64,000 nucleotides of DNA from contig NZ_ANMR01000034.1 of the NCBI RefSeq assembly GCF_000338275.1, forward strand, positions 1 to 64,000, written 5' to 3'. Positions 9,516-19,008 of the stretch are shown in pieces. How positions within the stretch are numbered: position 1 is the stretch's first letter; every line of letters begins with the position of its first letter. This stretch comes from Staphylococcus xylosus NJ (lineage in GTDB: Bacteria; Bacillota; Bacilli; Staphylococcales; Staphylococcaceae). The notes beneath the pieces are model-generated. The model saw nothing but the letters and a program-made list of their open reading frames with translations, was not told the origin of the DNA and did not search any database. The position numbers and the translations under genes were made by a program.

Positions 9516-9931
9516 ATTTTATCCCTCTTTTCAACAACCTATTTAATTTTATGTATTCAAAATAGCTAGAATTTCAATATTATTAAATGATATGTCTAAT
9601 CTACTGCTATCTTTTGATAATGACATGCTATCATGCAGTTATTGATTTAGTTTAAATAGTTTGAATTATCTATTAATAATTTGTAAATCTGAGTTTACAA
9701 TTCATCTGTAAAAAAAATAAATACACTTATGAATCCTTACGCAAAAGCTTTTTGTTGATTCTTACATATGTTTTATTTTTATATGAATAATTTTAATGTT
9801 TTTTATTCATCTAAGAATTTATAACGAAAATAAATAAATATATTATTTACCTCAATTTTACATAGCATTAAAATTTACATGTTATCTTATATGTGTAAGG
9901 GACAACTGATACAAATTTTAGGAGGTAGTTT
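9516..9931. promoter_or_regulatory. Divergent promoter region of the cap operon and a 104-aa gene
   Basis: This is 416 bp of AT-rich sequence between capB (left) and the 104-aa gene (right). A plausible rightward promoter is TTTACA near 9857, then 17 nt, then TGTTAT, about 50 bp before the ATG. I see no clear leftward promoter and no reading frame. Confidence 0.4.
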
Positions 9932-10246
9932 ATGAGTAAATCAGTCAAATTGGTGGTTTCAATATATCTTGCTATTGTAGCGATTATTTGTTGCGCTTAT
10001 CTGGTTATGCTTTTAGTAGGAAGTTTTCAAGGTAATGATATGAGAGGCGCTGTGTTAGATTCTGATAACACTAAAAATATTGAAAACGTAGACTATATCA
10101 ACAACAGTTCCCAATCTTCTGAGTTAAAAACTACTGAATCTAGTGATATACCTCAAGGTTCACAATCTAGTAACGATTACAAATTAAATAATGTATCTTC
10201 ATTGAAAGATGATAAGCATCATACATGGACTTTAGAACAAAGTTGA
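9932..10246 (+). CDS. Small membrane-anchored protein of unknown function
   Basis: I do not recognise this 104-aa protein. It has one N-terminal hydrophobic helix (about 6-31, LVVSIYLAIVAIICCAYLVM) and then a polar tail rich in Ser, Asn, Asp and Gln (NNSSQSSELKTTESS and similar), which looks unstructured and extracellular. AGGAGG lies just before ATG 9932, so it is a convincing gene. It is monocistronic and divergent from the capsule operon, and it is followed by an AT-rich hairpin. It could be a surface or envelope-associated protein; no function can be claimed. Confidence 0.75.
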   Translation: MSKSVKLVVSIYLAIVAIICCAYLVMLLVGSFQGNDMRGAVLDSDNTKNIENVDYINNSSQSSELKTTESSDIPQGSQSSNDYKLNNVSSLKDDKHHTWTLEQS

Positions 10247-10271
10247 TAAAAAATCATGTATGATTTTTTAT
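10246..10271. terminator. AT-rich hairpin after the 104-aa gene
   Basis: ATAAAAAATCA / TGATTTTTTAT is a perfect 11-bp inverted repeat with a 4-nt loop right at the stop codon, ending in a T run. The stem is weak in GC. Confidence 0.55.
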
Positions 10272-10430
10272 AGTTAATAAGTTCTATCATTTTATTAATA
10301 TATATTACAAAGCATTGTCCTCCAAATTTTCTTTACGTTAAATTCAACCCTTTTAGTTACAATTCTTCAATTTTATTAGCTATACTTAAATTGTCTGAAT
10401 TTTATATTTATTGAAAAGGGGTTTTTAATT

Positions 10431-11588
10431 ATGAGTAAATTTACAGATAGTGAAAAGGTTCAAATTTTGGAGGATTTAGTGACAATCAAATCCGTAAATG
10501 ACCATGAAATGCAAGTTTGTGAATACTTAAAAGACTTATTATCCCAACACGGTATCGAATCAAAAATAATTAAAATCAATGATACGAGAGCCAACTTAGT
10601 TGCAGAGATTGGAACCGAAGGGCCTGTTTTAGGTATTTCTGGTCATATGGATGTCGTATCTGAAGGCGATATTAATAAATGGACATTTGATCCATTTAAA
10701 TTGACTGAAGTAGATGGCAAACTATATGGTCGTGGAGCAGCCGATATGAAATCTGGATTAGCTGCTTTAGTATTAAGCATGATTGATATTCATGATAAAA
10801 ACTTATTAGAATACGGGCGGATCAGACTATTAGCCACTGCAGGAGAAGAAATTGTTGGTGAAGGGGCTAAAACTTTCCAACAAGAAGGTTACATGAAAGA
10901 TGTAGAAGCACTAGTTATTGCAGAACCTTCACAAGATAGAATCATCTATGCACATAAGGGTTCTATGGACATTCGCGTTATTTCAAGAGGAAAGGCTGCC
11001 CACAGCTCTATGCCACAATTAGGGTTTAATGCGATATCACCTTTAGTGAAATTTGTATATAAAGCGGATGAAGGGTTCACGAAATTTGATAAAAATAATG
11101 ATTTATTAGGTAACCCAATCATGAACGCTACAATTTTCAATGGTGGCAATCAAGTAAACTCTATACCAGAACATGCTGAATCTGAGTTTAACATTCGCAC
11201 TATTCCAGAACATGACAATGACCAATTCATAACTTATTTCGACGAAATTTTAAAACAAGTTGAAACCGATAATACAGACATAGAAATTGATACGTATATG
11301 TCTAGACCTCCTGTTTATACTACCGGTAAAAATAGACTAGCGACACTAGCCCATGATTTAGGATTAAAATATTTAAATACAGATTTACCTTACGAAGCAT
11401 CGCCAGGAGTTACAGATGCTTCTGACTTATTAGTTGATAAAGATGAAGATTTTTCATTTATCATGTACGGCCCTGGCCTAGTAAGTCAGGCACATCAAGT
11501 AGACGAATATGTTGAAAAAGATAGCTACTTCAAATTCATTGATTTATACACAGAATTTTTCCCTACTTACTTAAAAAATCTAAAATAA
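10431..11588 (+). CDS. M20 metallopeptidase, ArgE/DapE family
   Basis: This is a 385-aa two-zinc hydrolase of the ArgE/DapE/CPG2 group, which removes an acyl group from amino acids or cleaves dipeptides. Metal-site motifs are SGHMDVVSEGD (H72), YGRGAADMKSGLAAL near 100-112 and ATAGEEIVGEGAKTF with the catalytic glutamate. A dimerisation insert (HKGSMDIRVISRGKAAHSS) and the C-terminal SQAHQVDEYV histidine follow. ATG 10431 is preceded by AAAGGGG. Annotation in staphylococci is often succinyl-diaminopimelate desuccinylase, but the true substrate is not determined by sequence. It is monocistronic. Confidence 0.85.
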   Translation: MSKFTDSEKVQILEDLVTIKSVNDHEMQVCEYLKDLLSQHGIESKIIKINDTRANLVAEIGTEGPVLGISGHMDVVSEGDINKWTFDPFKLTEVDGKLYGRGAADMKSGLAALVLSMIDIHDKNLLEYGRIRLLATAGEEIVGEGAKTFQQEGYMKDVEALVIAEPSQDRIIYAHKGSMDIRVISRGKAAHSSMPQLGFNAISPLVKFVYKADEGFTKFDKNNDLLGNPIMNATIFNGGNQVNSIPEHAESEFNIRTIPEHDNDQFITYFDEILKQVETDNTDIEIDTYMSRPPVYTTGKNRLATLAHDLGLKYLNTDLPYEASPGVTDASDLLVDKDEDFSFIMYGPGLVSQAHQVDEYVEKDSYFKFIDLYTEFFPTYLKNLK

Positions 11589-11701
11589 AAATTATTTGTG
11601 ATAATGGTCATGATAGAACGTTTTAAGATAAAGGTAATTACTCTAATTGTTAGCTGAAATAACTATTTATATAGTAGTAAATTAATCTTATTAAAGATAA
11701 C

Positions 11702-11748
11702 AAGGGTGAGATAGCATTCAACTATTGTTTTCTATCTCACCCTTATTT
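11702..11748. terminator. Bidirectional terminator between convergent genes
   Basis: AAGGGTGAGATAG / CTATCTCACCCTT is a 13-bp stem with a 17-nt loop, between the M20 peptidase gene and the AraC gene. Confidence 0.8.
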
Positions 11749-11761
11749 ACGTTGCTTTATC

Positions 11762-12643
11762 TTATGACTGCAATTGGAACTTTTGATATTGTTTTGGAGT
11801 CATGCCATATGTGTCCTTAAATAATTTTATAAAATAACTCGTGGTAGAGAATCCACATTGCATGGCAATATCTGTAATTGTATATTTTGCTTTATGATTT
11901 AACTGATAGATGCTAGCCTCTAGCCTTGTTTTTTGCAAATATTCAAATGGCGTTTGTTTAGTTGCCCTCTTAAATAACTTTATCGTTTCCGCTTCACTCA
12001 TATGAATAACTCCACTTAGTTGTTGTAACGTTATTTTGTTTGAGTAATACTCGTGTATATATTCAATTATTTGTTTAACGCGACTATCAAAATTGTAAGT
12101 TAAATCATCTATATAGCCTGGCACGTGATGTAACAACCATTTAATAGCGCTATAAAATTGTATTGTGATTTCAAGCTGATACAAGTCTTCTTGCTTTTCA
12201 TAAATCATACCTGTATATTCAATTATTTCTAAAAGTACTCGTTGCTGCTTATGATCAAATGATAAATATATATATGGAACTTGGTTTGTTAACTCAATAA
12301 TATAATTTACATATTTATACTCAATAAAGTTTGTAATGCTAGGTTGCTCAATATTCCAGCAATAAAACGTACTGCCTTCAACGATATCGTGAACCTCATG
12401 CACAATATTGGCATTTATAAATATACCGTCTCTTTCCTTTAATATTATAGTATTCTCAGCAATATTTATTTTTACTGTGCCGTTAATTACATAGACGAAT
12501 TGTAAAGCATGATGCCAATGTAAAGGTATATGACCTAATAGTGTTTGGTTTAAAGTAGTACGTAGAATAACATGCTTCCATTGATAGTCTGGATATCTTA
12601 TATATTCTTCTCTATTATTTCCTATGACCATTTCGTTATTCAT
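11762..12643 (-). CDS. AraC-family regulator with cupin sensor domain
   Basis: This 293-aa protein has an N-terminal cupin-like fold (HIPLHWHHALQFVYVINGTV near 37-56) that probably binds a small ligand. Its C-terminal AraC double helix-turn-helix (about 190-290) includes ITLQQLSGVIHMSEAETIKLFKR-type helices and the signature TITDIAMQCGFSTTSYFIKL. GAGGTGAC precedes ATG 12643. It is divergent from an EamA exporter gene with about 100 bp between them, so it probably controls that transporter. The spacer is AT-rich with several overlapping TATATT repeats, and no single operator stands out. Confidence 0.88.
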   Translation of the reverse strand: MNNEMVIGNNREEYIRYPDYQWKHVILRTTLNQTLLGHIPLHWHHALQFVYVINGTVKINIAENTIILKERDGIFINANIVHEVHDIVEGSTFYCWNIEQPSITNFIEYKYVNYIIELTNQVPYIYLSFDHKQQRVLLEIIEYTGMIYEKQEDLYQLEITIQFYSAIKWLLHHVPGYIDDLTYNFDSRVKQIIEYIHEYYSNKITLQQLSGVIHMSEAETIKLFKRATKQTPFEYLQKTRLEASIYQLNHKAKYTITDIAMQCGFSTTSYFIKLFKDTYGMTPKQYQKFQLQS

Positions 12644-12746
12644 GCAACGTCACCTCAATATATTGATATTTTTAATATATTTTAATGTATTATATCAAAC
12701 TATTTTCATTTATAGTTTAATATATTAATAATTATTAGGTGATATA

Positions 12747-13655
12747 ATGAAAACAAAAAAACGTATGTTAGGTATTATTTTAGCGATTGTAGGTGCATCC
12801 TTTTGGGGGCTTGGCGGAACAGTATCAGATTATCTATTTAGGTATAGGCATATCGATGTTAACTGGTATGTTACCACTAGACTACTACTTAGTGGCGTAA
12901 TACTTATGATTATTTTCAAAATATTAAATCCCAAACATTCCATATTTACTATCTTCTCAAACTTTACAAGTACGATACAGATGTTGATATTCTCTATTTT
13001 TGGTATGTTACTCGTACAATACTCATATATGGCTTCTATCGATGAAGGTAATGCAGCAATAGCTACGTTACTGCAATATATTGCTCCTGTTTATATTATT
13101 TTCTGGTTTATTATACGTGGCAAAGCAACTTTTAAGATTTTCGATTTAGTAACTATTACGCTGACACTTACTGGTACATTTCTACTCTTAACAAATGGTT
13201 CTCTAAGTCGTCTCGTAGTACCAACTTCAAGCATCACTTGGGGAGTGGTTTCTGGTATCGCCCTTGCCTTTTACACTATATATGCAACGAAATTATTAGT
13301 TAATTTTTCTTCAATCTTAGTGGTAGGATGGGCGATGTTAATTTCAGGAATATTGATGAATTTCAAAGCACCATTGTGGCAATTTGATATTTCACAAATA
13401 ACGTTCAGTACACTAAGTTATTTAGGTTTCGGTATTATAGGAGGAACTGCAATTGCTTTCTTTTTCTTTATAAAAAGTTTGCAGTATTTATCAGCAAAGG
13501 AAACCACTTTATTTGGCACAATAGAATCTGTAATGGCTATTGTGTCTAGCGCTATTTGGTTAAAAGTAACATTTCTACCATTCCAATTATTAGGTATAGT
13601 ATTAATTATGTTATTAATCTTAATGATTTCTTTAAAAAAGAATCATACAAATTAA
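12747..13655 (+). CDS. EamA/DMT-family transporter
   Basis: This is a 302-aa protein with about ten hydrophobic helices in two EamA repeats (GASFWGLGGTVSDYLF in the first, SSITWGVVSGIALAFYTIYA in the second). Such proteins usually export amino acids or other metabolites. TTAGGTGATATA precedes ATG 12747. It stands alone, divergent from the AraC regulator at 11762-12643, and ends at a strong terminator. The substrate is unknown. Confidence 0.88.
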   Translation: MKTKKRMLGIILAIVGASFWGLGGTVSDYLFRYRHIDVNWYVTTRLLLSGVILMIIFKILNPKHSIFTIFSNFTSTIQMLIFSIFGMLLVQYSYMASIDEGNAAIATLLQYIAPVYIIFWFIIRGKATFKIFDLVTITLTLTGTFLLLTNGSLSRLVVPTSSITWGVVSGIALAFYTIYATKLLVNFSSILVVGWAMLISGILMNFKAPLWQFDISQITFSTLSYLGFGIIGGTAIAFFFFIKSLQYLSAKETTLFGTIESVMAIVSSAIWLKVTFLPFQLLGIVLIMLLILMISLKKNHTN

Positions 13656-13722
13656 AATTAATACACTATTAAATTGATGTTAGCATCTATATGATTTATT
13701 CTAATGAATAATTAAAAGAAGT

Positions 13723-13772
13723 GAGGTGGCAGTCTAAATTAAATATTAGACTGCCACCTCATTTCTTTATTG
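13723..13772. terminator. Bidirectional intrinsic terminator
   Basis: GAGGTGGCAGTCTAAAT / ATATTAGACTGCCACCTC forms a stem of about 16 bp with a short loop. It is followed rightward by ATTTCTTTATT and preceded by an A-rich tract. Confidence 0.9.
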
Positions 13773-13831
13773 TATTTTAGAAATTTAAGTTTTATCATTT
13801 CGTTATTAAACTATCTTGATTCAAACTAAGG

Positions 13832-14806
13832 CTAATATTTTTTAATAATCTGCTTTAGTTTTGTTATTACTTGTGCTCTTTCAGGAATTGGAAATACGGG
13901 ATAAATATGAAACAAGTTATACCCTGGTAAAAAATCATGACTTATATTCTTTTTATTCAATATATTCGAAAGTTTAAGTACATCTGGATATAATGTTTCC
14001 TTTGTACCAATGATTAACGTAATATGCCCAAGCCCTTCTAAATCTCCAAACATCGGGGAAACACGCCAATCTGTTAAAGATAAATCTCCAGACCATAGTT
14101 CTAAGAAAAACTTACTTCCTTCTCTAGCTAACATCGGATCTATTTCTTCATAAACTGCTGATTCTGGATTAGATAATGTTGCATCTAGTACAGGAGAAAT
14201 CAAAATAATATTACTTGGCTGAGGTAGTGATTGCATTTTAATATACTGAGCAAATGATAACGCGATTTGCCCACCAGCTGAATCTCCCATCACTATAATT
14301 TGATGTGGATCTTCTACCTCCCTTACAATACTTTCATATATTTCTTTTAATAATGTAAATGTCTCTTTATAAGTCGCATGTGGCACTTTTGGATAAATAG
14401 GTAAGACGATTTTCGCATTCAATTCACTTGCAAGTGTATCGATATAATCAAAGTGATTTTTCATTGGATTTTGAAACCAAGCACCACCGTGTATATATAA
14501 TACGACTTGTTGTTGTCTATCAGATTGATTATTGATTGTATAAACCGTAGACTGTTGTACTGTTGTCGCTTGCACCCTATGTTTAAAACGATATTCTGTA
14601 CCATTGTATAGACCCTTTGTTTCTTCTTTCACAGCATCTAAACTTTTTTGCGCATTTTCAACATTTTCAAATGAACTTTTCGTATTAGTGATTTTTAACA
14701 TTAATTCATATAAAAAGCTTTTATAACTTCGTTTTTCTCTTACTTTTACGTATAGATATGAAGCGGCAATTGTCACACTTGATAATGTAGCTATTTTTTT
14801 TATCAT
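13832..14806 (-). CDS. Alpha/beta hydrolase (HSL-type esterase)
   Basis: This 324-aa hydrolase has the hormone-sensitive-lipase-type oxyanion motif YIHGGAWFQN, the nucleophile elbow VMGDSAGGQIAL and a C-terminal Asp/His part (ITLIIGTKETLYPD, YNLFHIYPVF). It probably hydrolyses small esters. Residues 1-22 are hydrophobic, suggesting membrane attachment or a signal-like anchor. AAGGAGG precedes ATG 14806. It is monocistronic and convergent with the EamA gene. Confidence 0.87.
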   Translation of the reverse strand: MIKKIATLSSVTIAASYLYVKVREKRSYKSFLYELMLKITNTKSSFENVENAQKSLDAVKEETKGLYNGTEYRFKHRVQATTVQQSTVYTINNQSDRQQQVVLYIHGGAWFQNPMKNHFDYIDTLASELNAKIVLPIYPKVPHATYKETFTLLKEIYESIVREVEDPHQIIVMGDSAGGQIALSFAQYIKMQSLPQPSNIILISPVLDATLSNPESAVYEEIDPMLAREGSKFFLELWSGDLSLTDWRVSPMFGDLEGLGHITLIIGTKETLYPDVLKLSNILNKKNISHDFLPGYNLFHIYPVFPIPERAQVITKLKQIIKKY

Positions 14807-14937
14807 AATTTTTCCTCCTTGCCTATTACATTAATATTGCTATTACATATAGTTTATAACACACTCAACAATAATTTTAACAAAAGGAACTATCTCATTA
14901 ACTAACTGTGACATTTTTGAAATTCATGAAGCCCCTA

Positions 14938-15453
14938 CTATATATTTTCAGACTCAGTATTATAGAATTCATTCAACATCATAGACATATAAAATTCATC
15001 AAAAAAATGACCATCCATATAAACAGACTTATGTTTAATCCCTTCAATCTTAAAGCCTACCTTTTCATAAAAATTTACAGCGGGTTTATTAGTAGTAATC
15101 ACTGTTAATTCCAACCTTCTGATGCCTTTGCGTTCAGCCCATTTAAAAGTTTCATCAAACATTTGCGTCGCTAAACCTTGTTGTTGCAAATCATTGATTA
15201 ATCCACTAACAATGTAACCAATATGCCTCACCTTTGCTAATGTACTAATATGTACTGATAAATAACCTAAGATTTGGTTATTTTCCGACTTGACACCAAT
15301 ATAAAAATTGCGCTTTATGTCATCTATAAAACGTTCTTTATCGAAATTTCTTTCATCTGGTAAATAGAGCATATATTGGGACTCTTCATCAATTTTTCTC
15401 ATACAATCATAAAGCGCTTCCGCTTCATTTGGACAAATTCTTTCAATTTGCAT
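14938..15453 (-). CDS. GNAT-family N-acetyltransferase
   Basis: The GNAT fold is recognised from ILGYLSVHISTLAKVRHIGYIV, the acetyl-CoA loop DLQQQGLATQMFDETFKWAE and ELTVITTNKPAVNFYEKVGFKIEG. ATG 15453 has AAGGGGG 7 nt upstream; a longer frame from 15471 would place its start before that ribosome binding site, so I prefer 15453 (171 aa). The substrate is unknown. It is separated from the thioredoxin-like gene by a terminator. Confidence 0.85.
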   Translation of the reverse strand: MQIERICPNEAEALYDCMRKIDEESQYMLYLPDERNFDKERFIDDIKRNFYIGVKSENNQILGYLSVHISTLAKVRHIGYIVSGLINDLQQQGLATQMFDETFKWAERKGIRRLELTVITTNKPAVNFYEKVGFKIEGIKHKSVYMDGHFFDEFYMSMMLNEFYNTESENI

Positions 15454-15571
15454 AAAAATCCCCCTTAGCACTATGAATTTTACTTGTCATACATTATTTA
15501 ACATAATTATGACAGTTTTTATCAAATTTTCCACTTTTTTATGACGAGCAATTTAATTTCTGAAAAAGCAT

Positions 15572-15604
15572 AAAAAAACTGAGACATAATTAATGTCCCA
15601 GCTC
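15572..15604 (-). terminator. Intrinsic terminator of thioredoxin-like gene
   Basis: Read leftward, CTGGGACAT / ATGTCTCAG form a stem with one mismatch, followed by TTTTTTTA. Confidence 0.75.
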
Positions 15605-15726
15605 TTTCATAATCTTTGCTTAATAGATTTCAAAAATATAATAAACCCTGTAGGAATTTATATTATATTACAAGAATTTCATTATTTTATTAATATGAGT
15701 GACTATGGAAAAGTGCTTATCAAATT

Positions 15727-16056
15727 TTAGTTATCTAAACTTTGATACATTAAGTTCAATTGATGTTCAAATTGTTGCATATCAATGAAACGACCCTGGC
15801 GATGCATTTCTTTTCCTTCTAGATATATCAAATCTACTGGTACAGTAAAGATAGATAATTCCCCTGCTATCTCTTCTAACTCGCTTTGATTAACAATACC
15901 CAAAGGTACGTTAGGAAAGTCTTTTACTATATCAGCTATCTGTGGCAATACTGCATGACACACACTACAATTGTCCCTCATAATGTGTATTACAGCCAAT
16001 GGATGTCGAGCTATAAAGTCATGAAATGAATCTATCGTTGGCAATGTCTGTTGCAC
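15727..16056 (-). CDS. Thioredoxin-like protein (CSVC active site)
   Basis: This 109-aa single-domain protein has HIMRDNCSVCHAVLPQIADI at about 24-43, a thioredoxin-type CxxC with the uncommon dipeptide SV, and the cis-proline region IFTVPVDLIYL near 69. It probably acts as a cytosolic thiol-disulfide exchanger or stress thioredoxin. The start is GTG 16056 with AAAGGTGG upstream. It has its own terminator; no partner gene is adjacent. Confidence 0.82.
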   Translation of the reverse strand: MQQTLPTIDSFHDFIARHPLAVIHIMRDNCSVCHAVLPQIADIVKDFPNVPLGIVNQSELEEIAGELSIFTVPVDLIYLEGKEMHRQGRFIDMQQFEHQLNLMYQSLDN

Positions 16057-16190
16057 GATTGAACACCACCTTTATTTTAATAAATTGAATATCATTATGC
16101 CTTGTTTATCTATAATGTAGCAAACTTTTTGCTTACTTATAATACCATACATGAACACATTCAAATTCCTAACTAAACTAACTATTATTC

Positions 16191-16589
16191 TCACAGTATA
16201 CTTTGAAAAACTTCTGGTAATTTTGTCACCTTTTGATTTTGTAGGTCAAAAAACGTACCATTTTGATGGCCTAAACAATGTACTTTGTCCTCAGACACAA
16301 TCTCAAACTCAAATTCCCACCGCAATTTGCTCGCTTTTACAATGTAGCAACGGCCTATAGGTTTATCATGTATAGTTATAGGAGTTTTATATTCTGCCTC
16401 TGTTTTCATTAATATTGGTGAAATATGTTGATTCATCATATCAGAGTAAGGCATATATTGATTTATAAAATCCGTACGTAAATCTTCAAACCACCTGATA
16501 TATACTATGTTACTTACGATACCCATCGCATCTATATCGTAACCATTCACTTCTATCGCTTTTTCTGACACTAATTTTCTAATGGTCAT
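16191..16589 (-). CDS. Acyl-CoA thioesterase (hot-dog fold)
   Basis: This 132-aa protein has the 4-hydroxybenzoyl-CoA thioesterase motif EVNGYDIDAMGIVSNIVYIRW near 11-31; the D-x-M-G-x-V-x-N pattern carries the catalytic Asp. It also has FDLQNQKVTKLP at the end. It should hydrolyse acyl-CoA esters. ATG 16589 lies 11 nt after AAGGAG. It precedes the thioredoxin-like gene on the same strand with a 134-bp gap; a shared transcript is possible but unproved. Confidence 0.82.
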   Translation of the reverse strand: MTIRKLVSEKAIEVNGYDIDAMGIVSNIVYIRWFEDLRTDFINQYMPYSDMMNQHISPILMKTEAEYKTPITIHDKPIGRCYIVKASKLRWEFEFEIVSEDKVHCLGHQNGTFFDLQNQKVTKLPEVFQSIL

Positions 16590-16730
16590 GACTCATTACG
16601 CTCCTTATATAATTACGTAGAATGCTACAACTCAATATTATAAATATAGTAATACGCAAATTCACCAATATAAACTTCATCTATAATACATTACTTTAAT
16701 GCAAACATAATAATAGTTTTTAGTTTATTG

Positions 16731-17714
16731 CTATTTATCCTGTATAATTTCAGGAAGCAATTGTTGAATACGTGTTCTTGTTGCCTGTGTGTAACCTTGT
16801 AATCCACCTGTATGAATAAATAAAATATTATTTTGATTGTCGTAGCTACCAGCTTTAATTTCTTCAACTAAACCTCTAAAGGCTTTTCCTGTGTAAGTTG
16901 GGTCTAAAATAATCCCTTCTTGTTGGGCAATATCTATATAAAATTGCAATTCTTCATCTGTTGCTTGTCCATAACCAAGACCAATATAATTATCATTGAT
17001 AGATATCATGTCAAATGATGATATACTATCATCTAAATGAGTTAATATTTCGATTATTTTTGTTTTAAATTCATGCGCACTTTGAGTGACTGCGAACCCC
17101 ATGATATTTTTATTTAAACCGTCTTTTATATTACCGTACCAAAGACCAGCATAAGTTCCTCCAGAACCGACGGCTAAATTAATTGAATCGAATTGGACGT
17201 CCATCTCTTTTTCTTGTTCAACAATTTCATTAAAAGCATTGATATAACCGTGTGATCCTATCCAACCAGAAGCGCCTGCTGGTATCGCAAATGTCCGTTC
17301 TCCTTGTTTTTCTAATTCATTTTGTAATGCTTCCATTGCTTCTTCTCTTGAAGCTGATGGCTCAATGATATGAATATGCGCCCCCAACATCGCATCTAAA
17401 AATAGATTTCCTTCAAACTCTGCCAAGTTACCTCGAAGTACTAAATGACATGTTATGTTGAATTGTGCACATAATGCAGCGGTCGCTCTTGCGTGATTTG
17501 ATGTTATTGCCCCTGTTGTGATTACTGTATCATAGCCATTATCCAAGACATATTGCAAGGTATATTCTAATTTACGCACCTTGTTACCAGAAATTTCAGT
17601 TCCAGTATAGTCATCTCTTTTAATATAAATATTTTTACCTAAAGTCTCACTTAACTGTTCTAATTTATGAATAGGTGTTTTCAAATTAGCTACATTTAAT
17701 TTGTTTTGTAACAT
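16731..17714 (-). CDS. PLP enzyme, D-cysteine desulfhydrase/ACC deaminase family
   Basis: This 327-aa fold-type II PLP enzyme has the lysine segment TEISGNKVRKLEYTLQ (K in SGNKVRK binds PLP), TTGAITSNHARATAALCAQF, the phosphate loop NLAVGSGGTYAGLW and HTGGLQGY. These match D-cysteine desulfhydrase and 1-aminocyclopropane-1-carboxylate deaminase homologs. D-cysteine, which would be converted to pyruvate, H2S and ammonia, is the more likely substrate in a staphylococcus. ATG 17714 follows GGAGGAAAG; the longer in-frame start at 17729 overlaps it. The VOC gene is 29 bp upstream, so both are probably cotranscribed. Confidence 0.85.
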   Translation of the reverse strand: MLQNKLNVANLKTPIHKLEQLSETLGKNIYIKRDDYTGTEISGNKVRKLEYTLQYVLDNGYDTVITTGAITSNHARATAALCAQFNITCHLVLRGNLAEFEGNLFLDAMLGAHIHIIEPSASREEAMEALQNELEKQGERTFAIPAGASGWIGSHGYINAFNEIVEQEKEMDVQFDSINLAVGSGGTYAGLWYGNIKDGLNKNIMGFAVTQSAHEFKTKIIEILTHLDDSISSFDMISINDNYIGLGYGQATDEELQFYIDIAQQEGIILDPTYTGKAFRGLVEEIKAGSYDNQNNILFIHTGGLQGYTQATRTRIQQLLPEIIQDK

Positions 17715-17743
17715 TTTTCTTTCCTCCATTTAGTCATATTTGG

Positions 17744-18265
17744 TTATGGTTCTGGTATAAAGACAGTTGCTTCACTATTGTCCGGGTAATAAAAACCATT
17801 CGGTACTGTTTGTAACTCAATTAAACTCCCCCATGGTGTTTTAACATATACTGTTTGATTACCGGCCGTATCTTCATATCTTGTATTAGCATGTGGCTCA
17901 GATACTGGTATACCTCCAGCTTGTTTAACTTGAGCTAGTGTGTTATCAAAGTCATCCACATAAAATGAAATATGTGTAAATCCTATATCCTGTAAAGATA
18001 TCGGATTATTTTGTGTAGCATGCTTAAATTCAAACATCTCTATGTTAGGGCCATTATTAAATACCATCATTCTTTTTTTTATAATTACTGCCTCTTCTTC
18101 AATATTCAAAACATGTTCAATATGTGGCCCTCCTCGCGGCTCGTCTGCTTTAGTCTGGCTATCATACGCAATTTTACCGTTTAAAGCTTCTTTAAAAAAC
18201 TGAGTAGCACTTTCAATGTCAGGAACTGTTAATCCTATATGGTTTATGCCTCTAGTAAGTTCCAT
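17744..18265 (-). CDS. VOC-family (glyoxalase-like) protein
   Basis: This is a 173-aa vicinal-oxygen-chelate protein with two beta-alpha-beta modules. The first starts GINHIGLTVPDIESATQFF and the second IGFTHISFYVDDFDNTLAQV; metal-binding candidates are the His of INHIG and the Glu of GSLIELQTV. The family includes lactoylglutathione lyases, dioxygenases and resistance proteins, so the reaction is open. AGGAGGGAG precedes ATG 18265. It lies between a GNAT gene and the PLP enzyme on the same strand with 20-30-bp gaps, suggesting one operon. Confidence 0.83.
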   Translation of the reverse strand: MELTRGINHIGLTVPDIESATQFFKEALNGKIAYDSQTKADEPRGGPHIEHVLNIEEEAVIIKKRMMVFNNGPNIEMFEFKHATQNNPISLQDIGFTHISFYVDDFDNTLAQVKQAGGIPVSEPHANTRYEDTAGNQTVYVKTPWGSLIELQTVPNGFYYPDNSEATVFIPEP

Positions 18266-18286
18266 ATACTCCCTCCTAATAACAAA

Positions 18287-18847
18287 TTATCTTTGTCGCT
18301 GCTCAAATTGCTTTTTAAGTAGGACGTATCTATTCATGTCTCTATAATTTTCACCATCAAAGATGTCTTCTACATCTGTAGCTAGAAAAGTAAATCCTGT
18401 TTTTTCAGCTACTTTGTTACTGGCTATATTTCTAACATCAGCTTTAATTATAAGTTTGTTAAGAGATAACGTTTCAAACGCAAAGTGACATAAATGATTA
18501 ACACAATTTGTTACTATGTTTTTACCCGTATATCCTTCAGCTATCCAATAACCTACTTCAGCTTTATTATTATTATCATCTATTTTATGTAAATCAACAG
18601 TACCTATAAGTGTTGTTTCATAGTAAATTAAAAACAATCTCGCTTTATTGTCCGCATGCTGCTGAATCATCATTTTTAAATATGCACGTTCATCTTCAAT
18701 CGTCACATCGTCTGTTATAAAATCTAAAAATGGTGACAAGTGTTTAAAATTATTTTTAATTGTTCTATATAGTGATTCCGCCATATTTAATTCTGGTGGG
18801 ACTAATGATACTTTCGACATTACATTCATTGTTGGTTTATATTTCAT
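18287..18847 (-). CDS. GNAT-family acetyltransferase (RimJ/RimL-like)
   Basis: This protein has a GNAT_3/RimL-type core: ETTLIGTVDLHKID, KAEVGYWIAEGYTGKNIVTN (acetyl-CoA loop) and LIIKADVRNIASNKVAEKTGF. Relatives acetylate ribosomal-protein N-termini or small amines. The start is uncertain: ATG 18847 (MKYKPTM, after GGGTGAT) is preferred over ATG 18856. It is the first gene of a probable three-gene leftward unit with the VOC and PLP genes. Confidence 0.83.
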   Translation of the reverse strand: MKYKPTMNVMSKVSLVPPELNMAESLYRTIKNNFKHLSPFLDFITDDVTIEDERAYLKMMIQQHADNKARLFLIYYETTLIGTVDLHKIDDNNNKAEVGYWIAEGYTGKNIVTNCVNHLCHFAFETLSLNKLIIKADVRNIASNKVAEKTGFTFLATDVEDIFDGENYRDMNRYVLLKKQFEQRQR

Positions 18848-18945
18848 TTTTATCACCCATTACTTTTTCTTTTCTTAATTCTAATAATATTTACAATTTC
18901 AGAATATTTCAACTTTTTTTATTTTCGTGTGAATTCCTGAGCTAA

Positions 18946-18987
18946 TAAAAAAGCTCGAGACATATCGTATTATGCCTCGAACTCTTT
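18946..18987 (-). terminator. Intrinsic terminator of ptsG
   Basis: Read leftward, GTTCGAGGCATA / TATGTCTCGAGC form a stem followed by TTTTTTATT, 22 nt after the ptsG stop. Confidence 0.8.
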
Positions 18988-19008
18988 TAGTTTTAATTTT
19001 ATAATTTA

